From positions 62,001-126,000 of the forward strand of contig JAQVCM010000007.1 in assembly GCA_028689775.1 (NCBI GenBank): 64,000 nucleotides of DNA, given 5' to 3'. Positions 26,958 through 35,995 of the stretch are shown here, piece by piece. The stretch comes from Crocinitomicaceae bacterium (GTDB lineage Bacteria > Bacteroidota > Bacteroidia > Flavobacteriales_D > Crocinitomicaceae). Positions within the stretch are counted from its first letter, which is position 1, and each line of letters begins with the position of its first letter. A program made the position numbers and the translations under genes. Under the pieces are notes generated by a model, which saw only the letters and a list, made by a program, of their open reading frames with translations, did not search any database and was not told where the DNA came from.

Positions 26958-29189
26958 ATGAATAAGTTTTTGCTCTTTCTTAGCTTTTCGTTGATTTGTA
27001 TTTTTGCAAACGGGCAATCTTTTCAACTTTTATCCAACGACGATTCTGAAATTGTTTTTGAGCATCATTTGGATGTGAAAGCATTCAAACATCAACTGTT
27101 TCATACCAAAAAGCACATTGATTTTAGTCAGATGTATGAAATTACTACTTCCGAAATCAGTGCGCCTCAACTTCCAAGAATGAGCGTCTCTATTGCGCTT
27201 CCAGCTCGCGGAAAACCTCAAATTCAAATTTTGTATGATTCGTTCGTAGAGATTCAAAATGTAGAAGTTTTACCATCCAAAGGGAATTTGAAACGGAACG
27301 TAGATCCGCAAACGATTCTATGTGTTTATGGTGATGTGTATGGAGTAAATGAGTTCTATCCTTCTCAAATTGCCCAATTGGCAACTCCTTTTATTTCAAG
27401 AGACATGCGAGGAGTTACGGTGAGTGTTTTTCCGTATCAATACAATCCGGTTACGAAAACTTTACGAGTTTATGAAAATTTGAGAATCAAGTTGATCAAT
27501 GATGTGTCTCTTACAGGAGAAAATGAAATGCGAACTTTACCTTCTTTTGTGCTGACAAAAAAAATGAATCGAAATTTGTTTTTGAATGGTTCTGATGTTT
27601 TAAAATATACACCCAAAGAGGAAACAGGTGAATTGTTAATCATTTGTCCACCAGAAATGGATTCAATTGTTAAAATATTTGCCAATTGGAAAATTCAAAA
27701 AGGGATAAAAACCAAAATTGTTTTGACTTCTGAAACTGGAAATGGAGCAACGAATATCAAGGATTATGTCTCGAATTATTATGCGGAAAATGGTGATTTG
27801 GTTCACCTGCTTTTAGTTGGTGATCATGACGTTATTCCTGCGTATACATACGGAGAATCAATCGGCGAGCAACTTTGGAGTGATTCTTATTACGGTCAAC
27901 TTACAGGATCAGATTTTTACCCAGAGTTATTGGTTGGTCGCTTTTCCGGGAATTTACAAGAGGTAAATACCATGATCCAGCGTACAATCGAATATGAGAA
28001 AAATCCTGTTGAAGGAAATTGGATGCAGAAAACAATGGGCATTGCTTCTGGGGAAGGAGCGGGTTTTGGACTCAACGGTTTAGCAGATTGGGAACATAGT
28101 CGAGAAATGGGAAACACCTTGATTTTTGCAGGTTATGTGGATGCGTATGAGTTTTACGAAGGTTCTCGTGGTGGAAATGATGCCAATGGAAATCCAACAG
28201 CTTCGATGGTTTCTGCAGCGCTAAACGATGGAGTTGGCTTGTTGAATTATACCGGACATGGAGATTTGAATTTGTTTGTTACTTCCTCTTTTACATCGAC
28301 TTCAGTTTCTGACTTGAACAATCACGGAAAATATCCTTGGGTTATTTCGGTTGCTTGTAACAACGGAACTTTTCCATACGGAACCTGTATTTCTGAAAAA
28401 TGGCTTCGAGCTTCCAAAAATGGCACGCCGACAGGTGCAATCGCTGCGAGTGCTTCTTCCATTCTCATGGCTTGGACTCAACCGATGAAAACTCAAAAGG
28501 AAATTACGAATTTTATAGCAAATTCAGATTTATCCAATCCAAAGATCTCTTTAGGAGGAATTTTTTACAATGCCCAAATGAAAATGTTGGAACAATATCC
28601 AGGTTCAGACGGAAATGAAGTGATGCAAACTTGGATTTTCTTTGGGGATCCAACGGTTGAAATTCGAAATGAAGAAACGAGATCGATGTTGGTTTCGCAT
28701 GTTTCACAGATTAATCAAGGCGAAACAAGCATATCGGTATATTGCGATGTAGAAAATACACTCATTTCTATTTCGCAAGAAAATATTTTTCTTGGAAAAG
28801 GGAATGTTGTCGGTGGTTCTGCCACCATAAACTTCCCGACTTTAAGTACCAATCTCCCATTAATTGTTACGGCTACGAAGCAAAATTTCAAAGCCTATCA
28901 AGGAGCCATACAAGTTGGAAATGGACCTTTGGGGACGGCTCCGAATTCAAAAAGTGATTTTCATATTTTTCCAAATCCTGCAAATAAAAATGTAAACGTA
29001 ATTTTCAAATCGATCAGTAATTGTCAAATTGATATCGTGGACGCAACAGGGAAAATAGTAAAGACGCAACAGTTTGAAGCAGGAACAGTAAACGAATCGA
29101 TTTCATTAGAAGGAATTTCCGAAGGAATGTATCAATTGGTTATCAGTAATCCTGAGATGAGATTTGTTGAGAAATTGGTGGTAGAATAG
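26958..29189 (+). CDS. C25-family (gingipain-like) cysteine peptidase, T9SS cargo
   Basis: The 743-residue secreted peptidase has a signal peptide (MNKFLLFLSFSLICIFANGQ), a propeptide to about 215, and the C25 catalytic domain. The catalytic His is in LLNYTGHGDLNLF near residue 435 and the catalytic Cys in VISVACNNGTF near 467. An Ig-like segment follows, then the T9SS sorting domain (FHIFPNPANKNVNVIF ... VEKLVVE). Gingipain-type enzymes cleave after Arg or Lys. PorU, the T9SS sortase, shares the domain but is larger and lacks a sorting tail, so this is cargo, not PorU. Confidence 0.88.
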   Translation: MNKFLLFLSFSLICIFANGQSFQLLSNDDSEIVFEHHLDVKAFKHQLFHTKKHIDFSQMYEITTSEISAPQLPRMSVSIALPARGKPQIQILYDSFVEIQNVEVLPSKGNLKRNVDPQTILCVYGDVYGVNEFYPSQIAQLATPFISRDMRGVTVSVFPYQYNPVTKTLRVYENLRIKLINDVSLTGENEMRTLPSFVLTKKMNRNLFLNGSDVLKYTPKEETGELLIICPPEMDSIVKIFANWKIQKGIKTKIVLTSETGNGATNIKDYVSNYYAENGDLVHLLLVGDHDVIPAYTYGESIGEQLWSDSYYGQLTGSDFYPELLVGRFSGNLQEVNTMIQRTIEYEKNPVEGNWMQKTMGIASGEGAGFGLNGLADWEHSREMGNTLIFAGYVDAYEFYEGSRGGNDANGNPTASMVSAALNDGVGLLNYTGHGDLNLFVTSSFTSTSVSDLNNHGKYPWVISVACNNGTFPYGTCISEKWLRASKNGTPTGAIAASASSILMAWTQPMKTQKEITNFIANSDLSNPKISLGGIFYNAQMKMLEQYPGSDGNEVMQTWIFFGDPTVEIRNEETRSMLVSHVSQINQGETSISVYCDVENTLISISQENIFLGKGNVVGGSATINFPTLSTNLPLIVTATKQNFKAYQGAIQVGNGPLGTAPNSKSDFHIFPNPANKNVNVIFKSISNCQIDIVDATGKIVKTQQFEAGTVNESISLEGISEGMYQLVISNPEMRFVEKLVVE

Positions 29190-29280
29190 GATTCGGTGGT
29201 CTGTGTTGGAGATTCAGTGACTGGTGACTTACAAGTATTGACCACTCACTACAAACTACTCAATCCTACTTTTAAACCAC

Positions 29281-29308
29281 GGATTTACTTTGTAGCTGCT
29301 CGCGGTCA
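29281..29308. repeat. Dispersed 28-bp repeat, copy 1
   Basis: The segment starting ggatttactttgtagctg reappears inverted at 39189-39217 with one substitution and one inserted base. It lies in the short spacer before recG. Confidence 0.6.
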
Positions 29309-29332
29309 CGGATTTTACTTATTTTTGTCACG

Positions 29333-31429
29333 ATGACTGATTTTCTCCATACTCCAATTAGCTTCCTGAAGGGAGTTGGACCTAAACGGGCAGAATTGCT
29401 GCAAAAAGAGTTGAGTATTTTCACTTTTGGAGATTTGTTGGAATATTTCCCTTTTCGATACGTTGATCGTTCGACTTACAACACCGTTTCTGAACTAAAT
29501 ACCTTGGAAGGTTTCGCGCAATTGCGAGGATACATCATCAGCATGCACGAAACTGAAATCGGGAAACGCAAGCGATTGACGGCTAAATTTCAGGACCAAA
29601 CAGGACAAATTGAATTGGTTTGGTTTCAGGGAATCAAATACATCAAACCTTTGTTGAAAGCCAACGTGGAATATCAGGTCTATGGAAAAGCGAAATTCTT
29701 TGGAAGTTCCTTTAACATTCCTCATCCTGAATTGGTGGAAATGAGTCAGGTTGATGCGGAAGTTGGCTTGAAAGGCGTTTATCGTTCAACGGAAAAACTC
29801 AGCATGAACGGCTTGCACTCCAAAGGAATTGAAAAATTGGTAAGCGCGCTGGCGATGCAAGTAAAAGGTTGTTTTCAAGAACCATTTCCGACCTATTTAT
29901 TAGATGAGTTGAATTTACTCAATCGAGAACTGGCCATCAAGCAAGTTCATTGTCCCCAAAACGAGGAATTGATGAAGCGGGCTGTTTTTAGATTGAAATT
30001 CGAAGAATTATTCTTTCTTCAAATGGAATTACTCCTTCGCAAACAAATCGCGATGCAGAAAAATAGAGGTTTTATTTTTCCAGAAGTGGGACCTCATTTT
30101 ACAGACTTTTATGAAAATCATTTGCCCTTTGAATTAACAGGCGCTCAAAAACGAGTAGTCAAAGAAATTCGAATGGATTTTAAAAAAGGATTTCACATGA
30201 ACCGTTTGCTTCAAGGCGATGTAGGAAGTGGGAAAACGTTGGTTGCGCTTTTAACGATGTTGTTGGCAACAGGAAATGGATTTCAATGCGCTTTGATGGC
30301 ACCAACAGAGATTTTGGCCCAGCAACATTTTGAGACGATTTCTGATTTGGTAAAAGGACTTGATATCCGAGTTGAAAAATTAACAGGTTCTGTTCGCAAA
30401 TCAAAGCGAAAAATCTTACACGAAGATTTAGAATCCGGAAAGATCAACATGTTGATTGGAACCCATGCCTTGATTGAGCCAACCGTTGTTTTCCAAAATT
30501 TAGGATTGGTAGTAATCGACGAACAACATCGATTTGGTGTGGCACAACGAGCTAAACTGTGGGCAAAAAACACTACGCCACCACATATTTTGGTGATGAC
30601 TGCAACGCCAATTCCAAGAACGTTGGCAATGACCGCTTACGGAGACTTGGATGTTTCCGTAATTGACGAATTGCCACCGGGAAGAAAGGCGATTACCACC
30701 AGACATCATTTTGAAAAAGACCGCTTGCTCATTTTCGGATTCATTCAAAAAGAAATAGACAAAGGAAGACAAGTATATGTTGTTTTCCCGTTGATCAAAG
30801 AATCAGAAACATTGGATTATCACAATTTGATGGAAGGATATGAATCCATTTCCAGGGTTTTTCCCATGCCGAAATATCAGATTAGTATCGTTCATGGTCA
30901 ATTAAAACCTGAAGTGAAAGAATTTGAAATGAAACGTTTTGTAAATGGCGAAACGCAAATCATGGTTGCAACTACCGTAATTGAAGTAGGAGTAAACGTG
31001 CCCAACGCATCCATCATGATCGTAGAAAGTGCTGAGCGATTTGGCTTGTCGCAATTACATCAGTTGCGCGGAAGAGTAGGGCGTGGTGCCGAACAATCGT
31101 ACTGTATTTTGATGACCGGAAATAAATTATCCAAAGAAAGTAAGCGTCGTTTAGCGACCATGGTTGAAACCCAAGATGGTTTTCAAATTGCGGAAGTCGA
31201 TTTAGAACTGCGAGGTCCTGGCGATTTAATGGGAACGCAACAAAGTGGAATTTTAGATTTAAAAATCGCAGACCTGGCAACCGATGGAAGACTCGTTGCA
31301 TTATCCCGTGAAAAAGCTAGAGGAATTTTAGAAAAAGACCCCAATTTAGATTCACCCGAAAACGCGGGAATCCGAAAAAAAGCCGTCATGTTGTTACAAG
31401 ACAAACCAAATTGGAGTAAAATATCGTGA
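29333..31429 (+). CDS. recG: ATP-dependent DNA helicase RecG
   Basis: A 698-residue superfamily 2 helicase that regresses stalled forks and migrates branched DNA. The N-terminal wedge/OB domain begins FLKGVGPKRAELL and contains FQDQTGQIELVWF. Helicase motifs are Walker A GDVGSGKT near 296, APTEILAQQHF, DEQHRFGVAQR near 397, TATPIPRTLAMT, and the C-terminal QLRGRVGRG. Length is normal. It marks the right end of the housekeeping block and converges on the polysaccharide locus. Confidence 0.96.
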   Translation: MTDFLHTPISFLKGVGPKRAELLQKELSIFTFGDLLEYFPFRYVDRSTYNTVSELNTLEGFAQLRGYIISMHETEIGKRKRLTAKFQDQTGQIELVWFQGIKYIKPLLKANVEYQVYGKAKFFGSSFNIPHPELVEMSQVDAEVGLKGVYRSTEKLSMNGLHSKGIEKLVSALAMQVKGCFQEPFPTYLLDELNLLNRELAIKQVHCPQNEELMKRAVFRLKFEELFFLQMELLLRKQIAMQKNRGFIFPEVGPHFTDFYENHLPFELTGAQKRVVKEIRMDFKKGFHMNRLLQGDVGSGKTLVALLTMLLATGNGFQCALMAPTEILAQQHFETISDLVKGLDIRVEKLTGSVRKSKRKILHEDLESGKINMLIGTHALIEPTVVFQNLGLVVIDEQHRFGVAQRAKLWAKNTTPPHILVMTATPIPRTLAMTAYGDLDVSVIDELPPGRKAITTRHHFEKDRLLIFGFIQKEIDKGRQVYVVFPLIKESETLDYHNLMEGYESISRVFPMPKYQISIVHGQLKPEVKEFEMKRFVNGETQIMVATTVIEVGVNVPNASIMIVESAERFGLSQLHQLRGRVGRGAEQSYCILMTGNKLSKESKRRLATMVETQDGFQIAEVDLELRGPGDLMGTQQSGILDLKIADLATDGRLVALSREKARGILEKDPNLDSPENAGIRKKAVMLLQDKPNWSKIS

Positions 31430-31540
31430 TAATAAATGGCATTCGTGACTACGTTACCTTGATGGATGGATTTTCACCAATCCGTAAATTCATTCATTGA
31501 AACAAACCAAATTGCAAACCTCACATTTGGTAAAAACAAA

Positions 31541-31565
31541 AATGGACGAATTAAATTCGCCCATT
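31541..31565 (-). terminator. Terminator at the end of the polysaccharide locus
   Basis: aatggacgaat and attcgcccatt form an 11-position stem around loop taa. On the - strand the single mismatch becomes a G-U pair and the stem is followed by a U-rich tract. It sits 26 bases after the wzc stop and separates it from recG. Confidence 0.75.
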
Positions 31566-31590
31566 CTTTTATATGAAATTCACTTCAATT

Positions 31591-33948
31591 TTAAAATTTC
31601 CACCATGGCTTTTTCTTGGTTTCAACAGCGTAGCCATAGCCATAGCCATAGCCATAGCCATACCCGTAACCATATCCTTTGTGGGTTTCAGAACCATTTA
31701 TCAATACGGAAACATTGGTTAATTTCTTCTCTTCCATGAGTGTATACGGAATAGTCAAGAATCGTTTATCTAGGTAATTCGCTCTGGAAATGTAAATCGT
31801 TGTATCTGCAAATTCATTGATGAGCAAGGTATCTGTTACCGCACCAACTGGAGCCGTATCCACGATGATGTAGTCGTATTCCGCTTGAACTGTTTTAAAA
31901 ATCTCCGCAACTTTCGGGTGCATTAAAAGCTCAGCTGGATTTGGAGGAATATTTCCAGCAAGAAGAATGTCGAAGTTGTGCTTTAGATTTCGCTTAATAA
32001 TAACATCTTTCAATTCCAAAGTTGGATCTGTAATGAAATTGGTAACCCCTTTTCCATCTGGAATATCCATGTATTCCGCAACTTTTGGTTTTCTTAAATC
32101 CATACCCATTAAGAGTACCTTGTTGTTTGACAAGGCTAAAATAGATGCCAAGTTCACAGAAACAAAAGATTTTCCTTCTTTTGGAATGGTTGAAGTAATG
32201 AAAATGGTATGCTTAGAATCTGGTTTTGATTTCAATAAGAAATCAACATTTGTTCGTAGCAATCGAAAGGATTCAGAAATTATGTCGTTACTACCATATT
32301 TTACAACAATTTTATCTTTATTGTCTGTCAATGGAATGTCGCCCATGTAAGGCAATCCCGCGTCTGTAATGTCATTTTTAGAACGTACTTTGGTGTCCAT
32401 CAAGTTCTTGATGTATATTACCGCCGTAGGAATCAACAAGGCGATGATGAACGTAGCCAAATAAATGATTCTCGATTTTGGAGAAACTGGTTTTCCATTG
32501 CTGAATGCTTGATCGATCATTTTCGTATTTCCCACAGTTGCTGCCAAAGCAATAGCCGTTTCTTCTCTTTTTTGCAACAAATACAAATACAAGGTTTCCT
32601 TAATCTGTTGTTGACGTTGAATCTCTCTGTATTCTCGCTCGTATTTAGGAACAGATTGAATTTTGGAGTTGATGAGTTTCTCCGTTTTTCGCAATTCCTT
32701 GTTTTGAATCTGAATCGATTGCTTTAAATTTGATAAACTCTCTTTCAAACTTTTGTGAATTCCCATGATTTGAACATCCAAATTCAAGATAACTGGGTTT
32801 TTTTCTGTGGAGTTTTTCAGTAATCTATTCTTTTCTAAGATTAGTTGGTTGTAAGAATCGATCATCCTCTCAATGGCGGGATTAGAAAGTCCCAAATTGG
32901 ACGGAATCAATTCAGTGGCATCTTTGTGAGAAATCAGGTATTCGTATACAAAATCTGAAAGACGGATTTGAATTTCATTCTCTAAGATGCGGTTGTTGTT
33001 TTCACTACTCGCTTCTAAAAAAAGTCCTGCTTCTGAGACCACATCCACCAAGCGATTTTCTGTTTTGAAAGACTCGACATCTCCTTCCACATCCGATAAT
33101 TCAGCTGCGATTAACTTCATTCGCTGATCGATGAAACTGGTTGTGTTTTTTGAAATTTGATTTTTATCCTCGATGGCATCGATGCCGTGTTGTTTGATCA
33201 AACTGTTGATAAACGCAACCGATAAGTCAATGTTGGATCCAACTAAAGAAATTTTGATGACATCGGACTCTTTGTTGATTTTACTAATATTTAAACCCCC
33301 AATATAGCCACTAATTACTTTGTCTATAGGCGTAACTATAACACTCACAATTCCCAATTCAGGATTTTCTTTGGTAAAGTTTGGTGTAATGGTTATTTTA
33401 CCAAGACTCGTCTGAATTTCGTTTCCAAATTTGTAAGCTTCTTTGTGAATTTTTTTGTTATCTGTTAATTGATAACTTTCATTGGAAAGAATCTTAATTT
33501 CCAAGTCGCCCGTTTTTTCATATATGGATGCATCTCCGTCAGAAAAATGAACGTGAATTGGTTTGTACTGAAAATAGCGAACCGGTATGGGACCATTCTC
33601 ATCAATGTAGGCTATATTTAAATCTAATTCTTGAACGACCAAGGAAATTAAAGCTCTTGATTTTAAAACCTCAATTTCATTGTCTAAATTACTTTTACTT
33701 GAAAAAATCCCTAAATCTTCAAAAGCGGAGAGTTCAGAACCACCTCCTTTGGAGTCGCTTTTAACCAAGATGGTTGCACTCGCTTCGTATTGAAATGGCG
33801 TGTATCGAAGGTACAAAACACCAAGGGTAATAGAGATGATCAGGGATAAAATATACCATTTCCAATTTAGGAGGTATTCAGCTAATACTTCTTGAATTTT
33901 AAATTCTTCCTCTTTTTGGAATTGATTTGACTGGATTTCTGATTGCAT
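31591..33948 (-). CDS. wzc: Wzc-like polysaccharide co-polymerase and tyrosine autokinase
   Basis: A 785-residue inner-membrane protein controlling chain length and export of the polysaccharide. The N-terminal Wzz domain is bounded by membrane helices at about 33-52 and 500-520, with a GNVR-like and coiled-coil periplasmic region between. The C-terminal kinase has Walker A STIPKEGKSFVSV near 590, Walker A' LLMGMDLRKPKV and Walker B YIIVDTAPVG. The tail is eight Gly-Tyr pairs, then AVETKKKPWWKF: a tyrosine cluster for autophosphorylation, encoded by a hexanucleotide repeat. Its ATG directly abuts the wza stop. Confidence 0.93.
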   Translation of the reverse strand: MQSEIQSNQFQKEEEFKIQEVLAEYLLNWKWYILSLIISITLGVLYLRYTPFQYEASATILVKSDSKGGGSELSAFEDLGIFSSKSNLDNEIEVLKSRALISLVVQELDLNIAYIDENGPIPVRYFQYKPIHVHFSDGDASIYEKTGDLEIKILSNESYQLTDNKKIHKEAYKFGNEIQTSLGKITITPNFTKENPELGIVSVIVTPIDKVISGYIGGLNISKINKESDVIKISLVGSNIDLSVAFINSLIKQHGIDAIEDKNQISKNTTSFIDQRMKLIAAELSDVEGDVESFKTENRLVDVVSEAGLFLEASSENNNRILENEIQIRLSDFVYEYLISHKDATELIPSNLGLSNPAIERMIDSYNQLILEKNRLLKNSTEKNPVILNLDVQIMGIHKSLKESLSNLKQSIQIQNKELRKTEKLINSKIQSVPKYEREYREIQRQQQIKETLYLYLLQKREETAIALAATVGNTKMIDQAFSNGKPVSPKSRIIYLATFIIALLIPTAVIYIKNLMDTKVRSKNDITDAGLPYMGDIPLTDNKDKIVVKYGSNDIISESFRLLRTNVDFLLKSKPDSKHTIFITSTIPKEGKSFVSVNLASILALSNNKVLLMGMDLRKPKVAEYMDIPDGKGVTNFITDPTLELKDVIIKRNLKHNFDILLAGNIPPNPAELLMHPKVAEIFKTVQAEYDYIIVDTAPVGAVTDTLLINEFADTTIYISRANYLDKRFLTIPYTLMEEKKLTNVSVLINGSETHKGYGYGYGYGYGYGYGYAVETKKKPWWKF
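31631..31676. repeat. Hexanucleotide tandem repeat inside wzc
   Basis: On the coding strand, units GGCTAT repeat four times perfectly, flanked by variant units (GGATAT, GGTTAC, GGGTAT, GGCTAC), eight units in all, each encoding Gly-Tyr. Slippage would change tyrosine number without shifting frame. Confidence 0.85.
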
Positions 33949-34746
33949 TTATCTTGTAATTAAGGAAATGGTTGTGATGACTAAAGATGCAATGGAAATA
34001 AATACACCAGCTGTGCTGCTGATCAAAGATGAATTTCTCTTTGCACGATTCGGTTCTACGTACACCACATCATTTTGGGTAAGGTAATAAACTGGAGAAT
34101 TAAATACGTCTTTACTAGTTAAGTCAACGCGATATTCTGTTTTAACACCGTCTACATCTCGAATAACGAGGACATTTTGTCTAACTCCAGTGATGTTTAA
34201 ATCACCAGCTATTCCAAGGGCTTCTATCAAAGAAATTCGTTCGTTTGGAATGTTGAAAGAGCCTGGTCTGGATACATCTCCGAGAACAGTCACTTTGAAA
34301 TTTTGAATTCGAATGTTCACCGTTGGATTGGAAACATAAGCTACTAATTTGGATTTGATCAATTCGGTGGCTTCCATGCGGTTCAAACCAGCTAATTTGA
34401 TTTTCCCAAGAATTGGAAAATCGATGTCTCCATTGGAGTCAATTAAATAACCTGTACTGGCTGCTGTTCCAGTACTGTAGCCAGGAACTTGACTAGCAGC
34501 AGAATTTAGACCTTGTTCAGCTATAAAAGGTTTGATGGATTCGATGTCCATTGAATTAACCGAAATCGATAAGAAATCATCTTTTCTGAGTATCGGTGTG
34601 TAATTCGAGTGAATTTTTCTAACTTGGGTTGTATCTGTCGTTTCTTGATCTTGAAAATAATTGATTTTCTTTTTTGAAACACATCCACTGGTTGTGATGA
34701 AGATAGATAGCATGAGTAAAATCACATACCGGAAAGGATTAGCCAT
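33949..34746 (-). CDS. wza: Polysaccharide export lipoprotein (Wza/BexD family)
   Basis: A 265-residue outer-membrane lipoprotein. The signal ends ITTSGC with the acylated Cys near residue 22. The polysaccharide biosynthesis/export (PES) domain follows, with LRKDDFLSISVNS and IDFPILGKIKLAGL. SLB-type domains span about 150-230 (VTVLGDVSRPGSF and IEALGIAGDL), and a hydrophobic segment lies at the C-terminus (about 240-262). That final segment may cross the outer membrane, as in Wza. It lies directly before wzc and pairs with it to span the envelope. Confidence 0.9.
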   Translation of the reverse strand: MANPFRYVILLMLSIFITTSGCVSKKKINYFQDQETTDTTQVRKIHSNYTPILRKDDFLSISVNSMDIESIKPFIAEQGLNSAASQVPGYSTGTAASTGYLIDSNGDIDFPILGKIKLAGLNRMEATELIKSKLVAYVSNPTVNIRIQNFKVTVLGDVSRPGSFNIPNERISLIEALGIAGDLNITGVRQNVLVIRDVDGVKTEYRVDLTSKDVFNSPVYYLTQNDVVYVEPNRAKRNSSLISSTAGVFISIASLVITTISLITR

Positions 34747-34762
34747 ATTGATTTGAGATAGA

Positions 34763-35902
34763 TTATTGTTTGATAGTTTTGTTAAACGTTTTTTTATTTT
34801 TTTTATTGATTGTGTTAATCAAATAAAATCCAAAGATGATGATGATCGTCGTCAAAACCATCACCGAGGATACAAATTTAATCGAATTAGTCTTCGAGAT
34901 GGCAATAAAAATGAAAATAACTGTTAAATTCAAAACTCCTAGAAAGAGAGACACCAATATGTGGGATTTGAAAAAGTCTAAGAGTAGGTGGTGTAAATGA
35001 TTTCGATCTGCTTTCAAGGGACTATCTCCATTCAAAATCCGAACGGTCATCACTCTGAAAGTATCAAGGAGTGGAATTATTAAAACAGAAAAAATAAATA
35101 GGATTCTGTTTTCCGGACTAAAAATGCGACTGTCGATGTCAATGGGCTCATTTGCTAAAAAGCGCAAGGACAATGCCCCGATAATGAGTCCGATGTTCAA
35201 GGACCCACAATCTCCCATGAAAATCTTTAATTTTCCATTGGTTAGATTGAACCTTAAAAAGGCAAAAAGCATCGAGACTGTTACCAAAGACAAGCCGGCG
35301 AAAAAATAATCTTTCATCAACATGAACAGGAAGATGAACGTTGAAGTGACCACAATACCAATAATCGATGCCAATCCATCCAAACCGTCAATTAAATTGA
35401 AAGAATTGATGAAAAAAACAAGAAAGAGTAAGGATATAAGTATGGAGATAATTGGATCAACTTCATAAATTCCTAAAAAACCGTGGTAATTAGAGATGAT
35501 AAAATCTGGTGACAGTACGACGAAAAAAGAGGCCATGAATTGACCATTCAGTTTTACGCGCGGTGAAGAGTTCACCAGGTCGTCCTTTAAACCAACCATG
35601 AATAAAATGGTGAGGGCAGTAATTAGATTATAACCTGTGTAGTTTCCAAAATGGATCAAGTTGATGAGGGGAATGCAAATCAGGAATACACTAAAAAAAG
35701 CCACGCCACCCAAAGAGGAGATTTCTTTTCGGTGTGAGCTACGGGTTACAATGGGGATGATTAAATTTTTCTTTTTGGCTACTACAATGATTCGAGGCGT
35801 AAAAATGTTTACGCAAATAGATGCAATAAATACCAGCAGAATTGCAGATAGCAAATGATTATGGGTGAGATAATCTTTTAGAAAGTCTATGGTTTCATTC
35901 AT
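34763..35902 (-). CDS. MraY/WecA-family phospho-sugar transferase
   Basis: The 379-residue polytopic protein has about eleven membrane segments. It should move a HexNAc-1-phosphate from UDP-sugar to undecaprenyl phosphate, starting a lipid-linked glycan. Motifs are GLKDDLVN near 102, the family Asp-rich GLDGLASI near 172, FMGDCGSLNIG near 228, and RNHLHHLLLD near 305, the His-containing loop typical of WecA-type enzymes. Together with two PglC-like enzymes nearby, the locus encodes three possible initiating transferases. It starts an apparent wecA-wza-wzc unit after a hairpin at 35951. Confidence 0.88.
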   Translation of the reverse strand: MNETIDFLKDYLTHNHLLSAILLVFIASICVNIFTPRIIVVAKKKNLIIPIVTRSSHRKEISSLGGVAFFSVFLICIPLINLIHFGNYTGYNLITALTILFMVGLKDDLVNSSPRVKLNGQFMASFFVVLSPDFIISNYHGFLGIYEVDPIISILISLLFLVFFINSFNLIDGLDGLASIIGIVVTSTFIFLFMLMKDYFFAGLSLVTVSMLFAFLRFNLTNGKLKIFMGDCGSLNIGLIIGALSLRFLANEPIDIDSRIFSPENRILFIFSVLIIPLLDTFRVMTVRILNGDSPLKADRNHLHHLLLDFFKSHILVSLFLGVLNLTVIFIFIAISKTNSIKFVSSVMVLTTIIIIFGFYLINTINKKNKKTFNKTIKQ

Positions 35903-35950
35903 CCGAATTCGAACAAAAAGTGAATAATCGTGTGTGGTGGTTAGTTAATA

Positions 35951-35987
35951 ATTCCCTCAATTCGAAATCATTTCAAATTGAGGGAAT
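35951..35987. terminator. Hairpin between ompA-like and wecA-like genes
   Basis: attccctcaattcgaaat pairs with atttcaaattgagggaat with one imperfect position. It lies nine bases after the stop of the OmpA-family gene. The following U-run is poor, so it may be a weak terminator or an RNA-stabilising stem. Confidence 0.6.
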
Positions 35988-35995
35988 ATATATTC

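Noticed and set aside
26958..29189. Considered as PorU, the T9SS sortase
   Set aside because: It is too short, and it ends in a T9SS sorting domain that PorU lacks.
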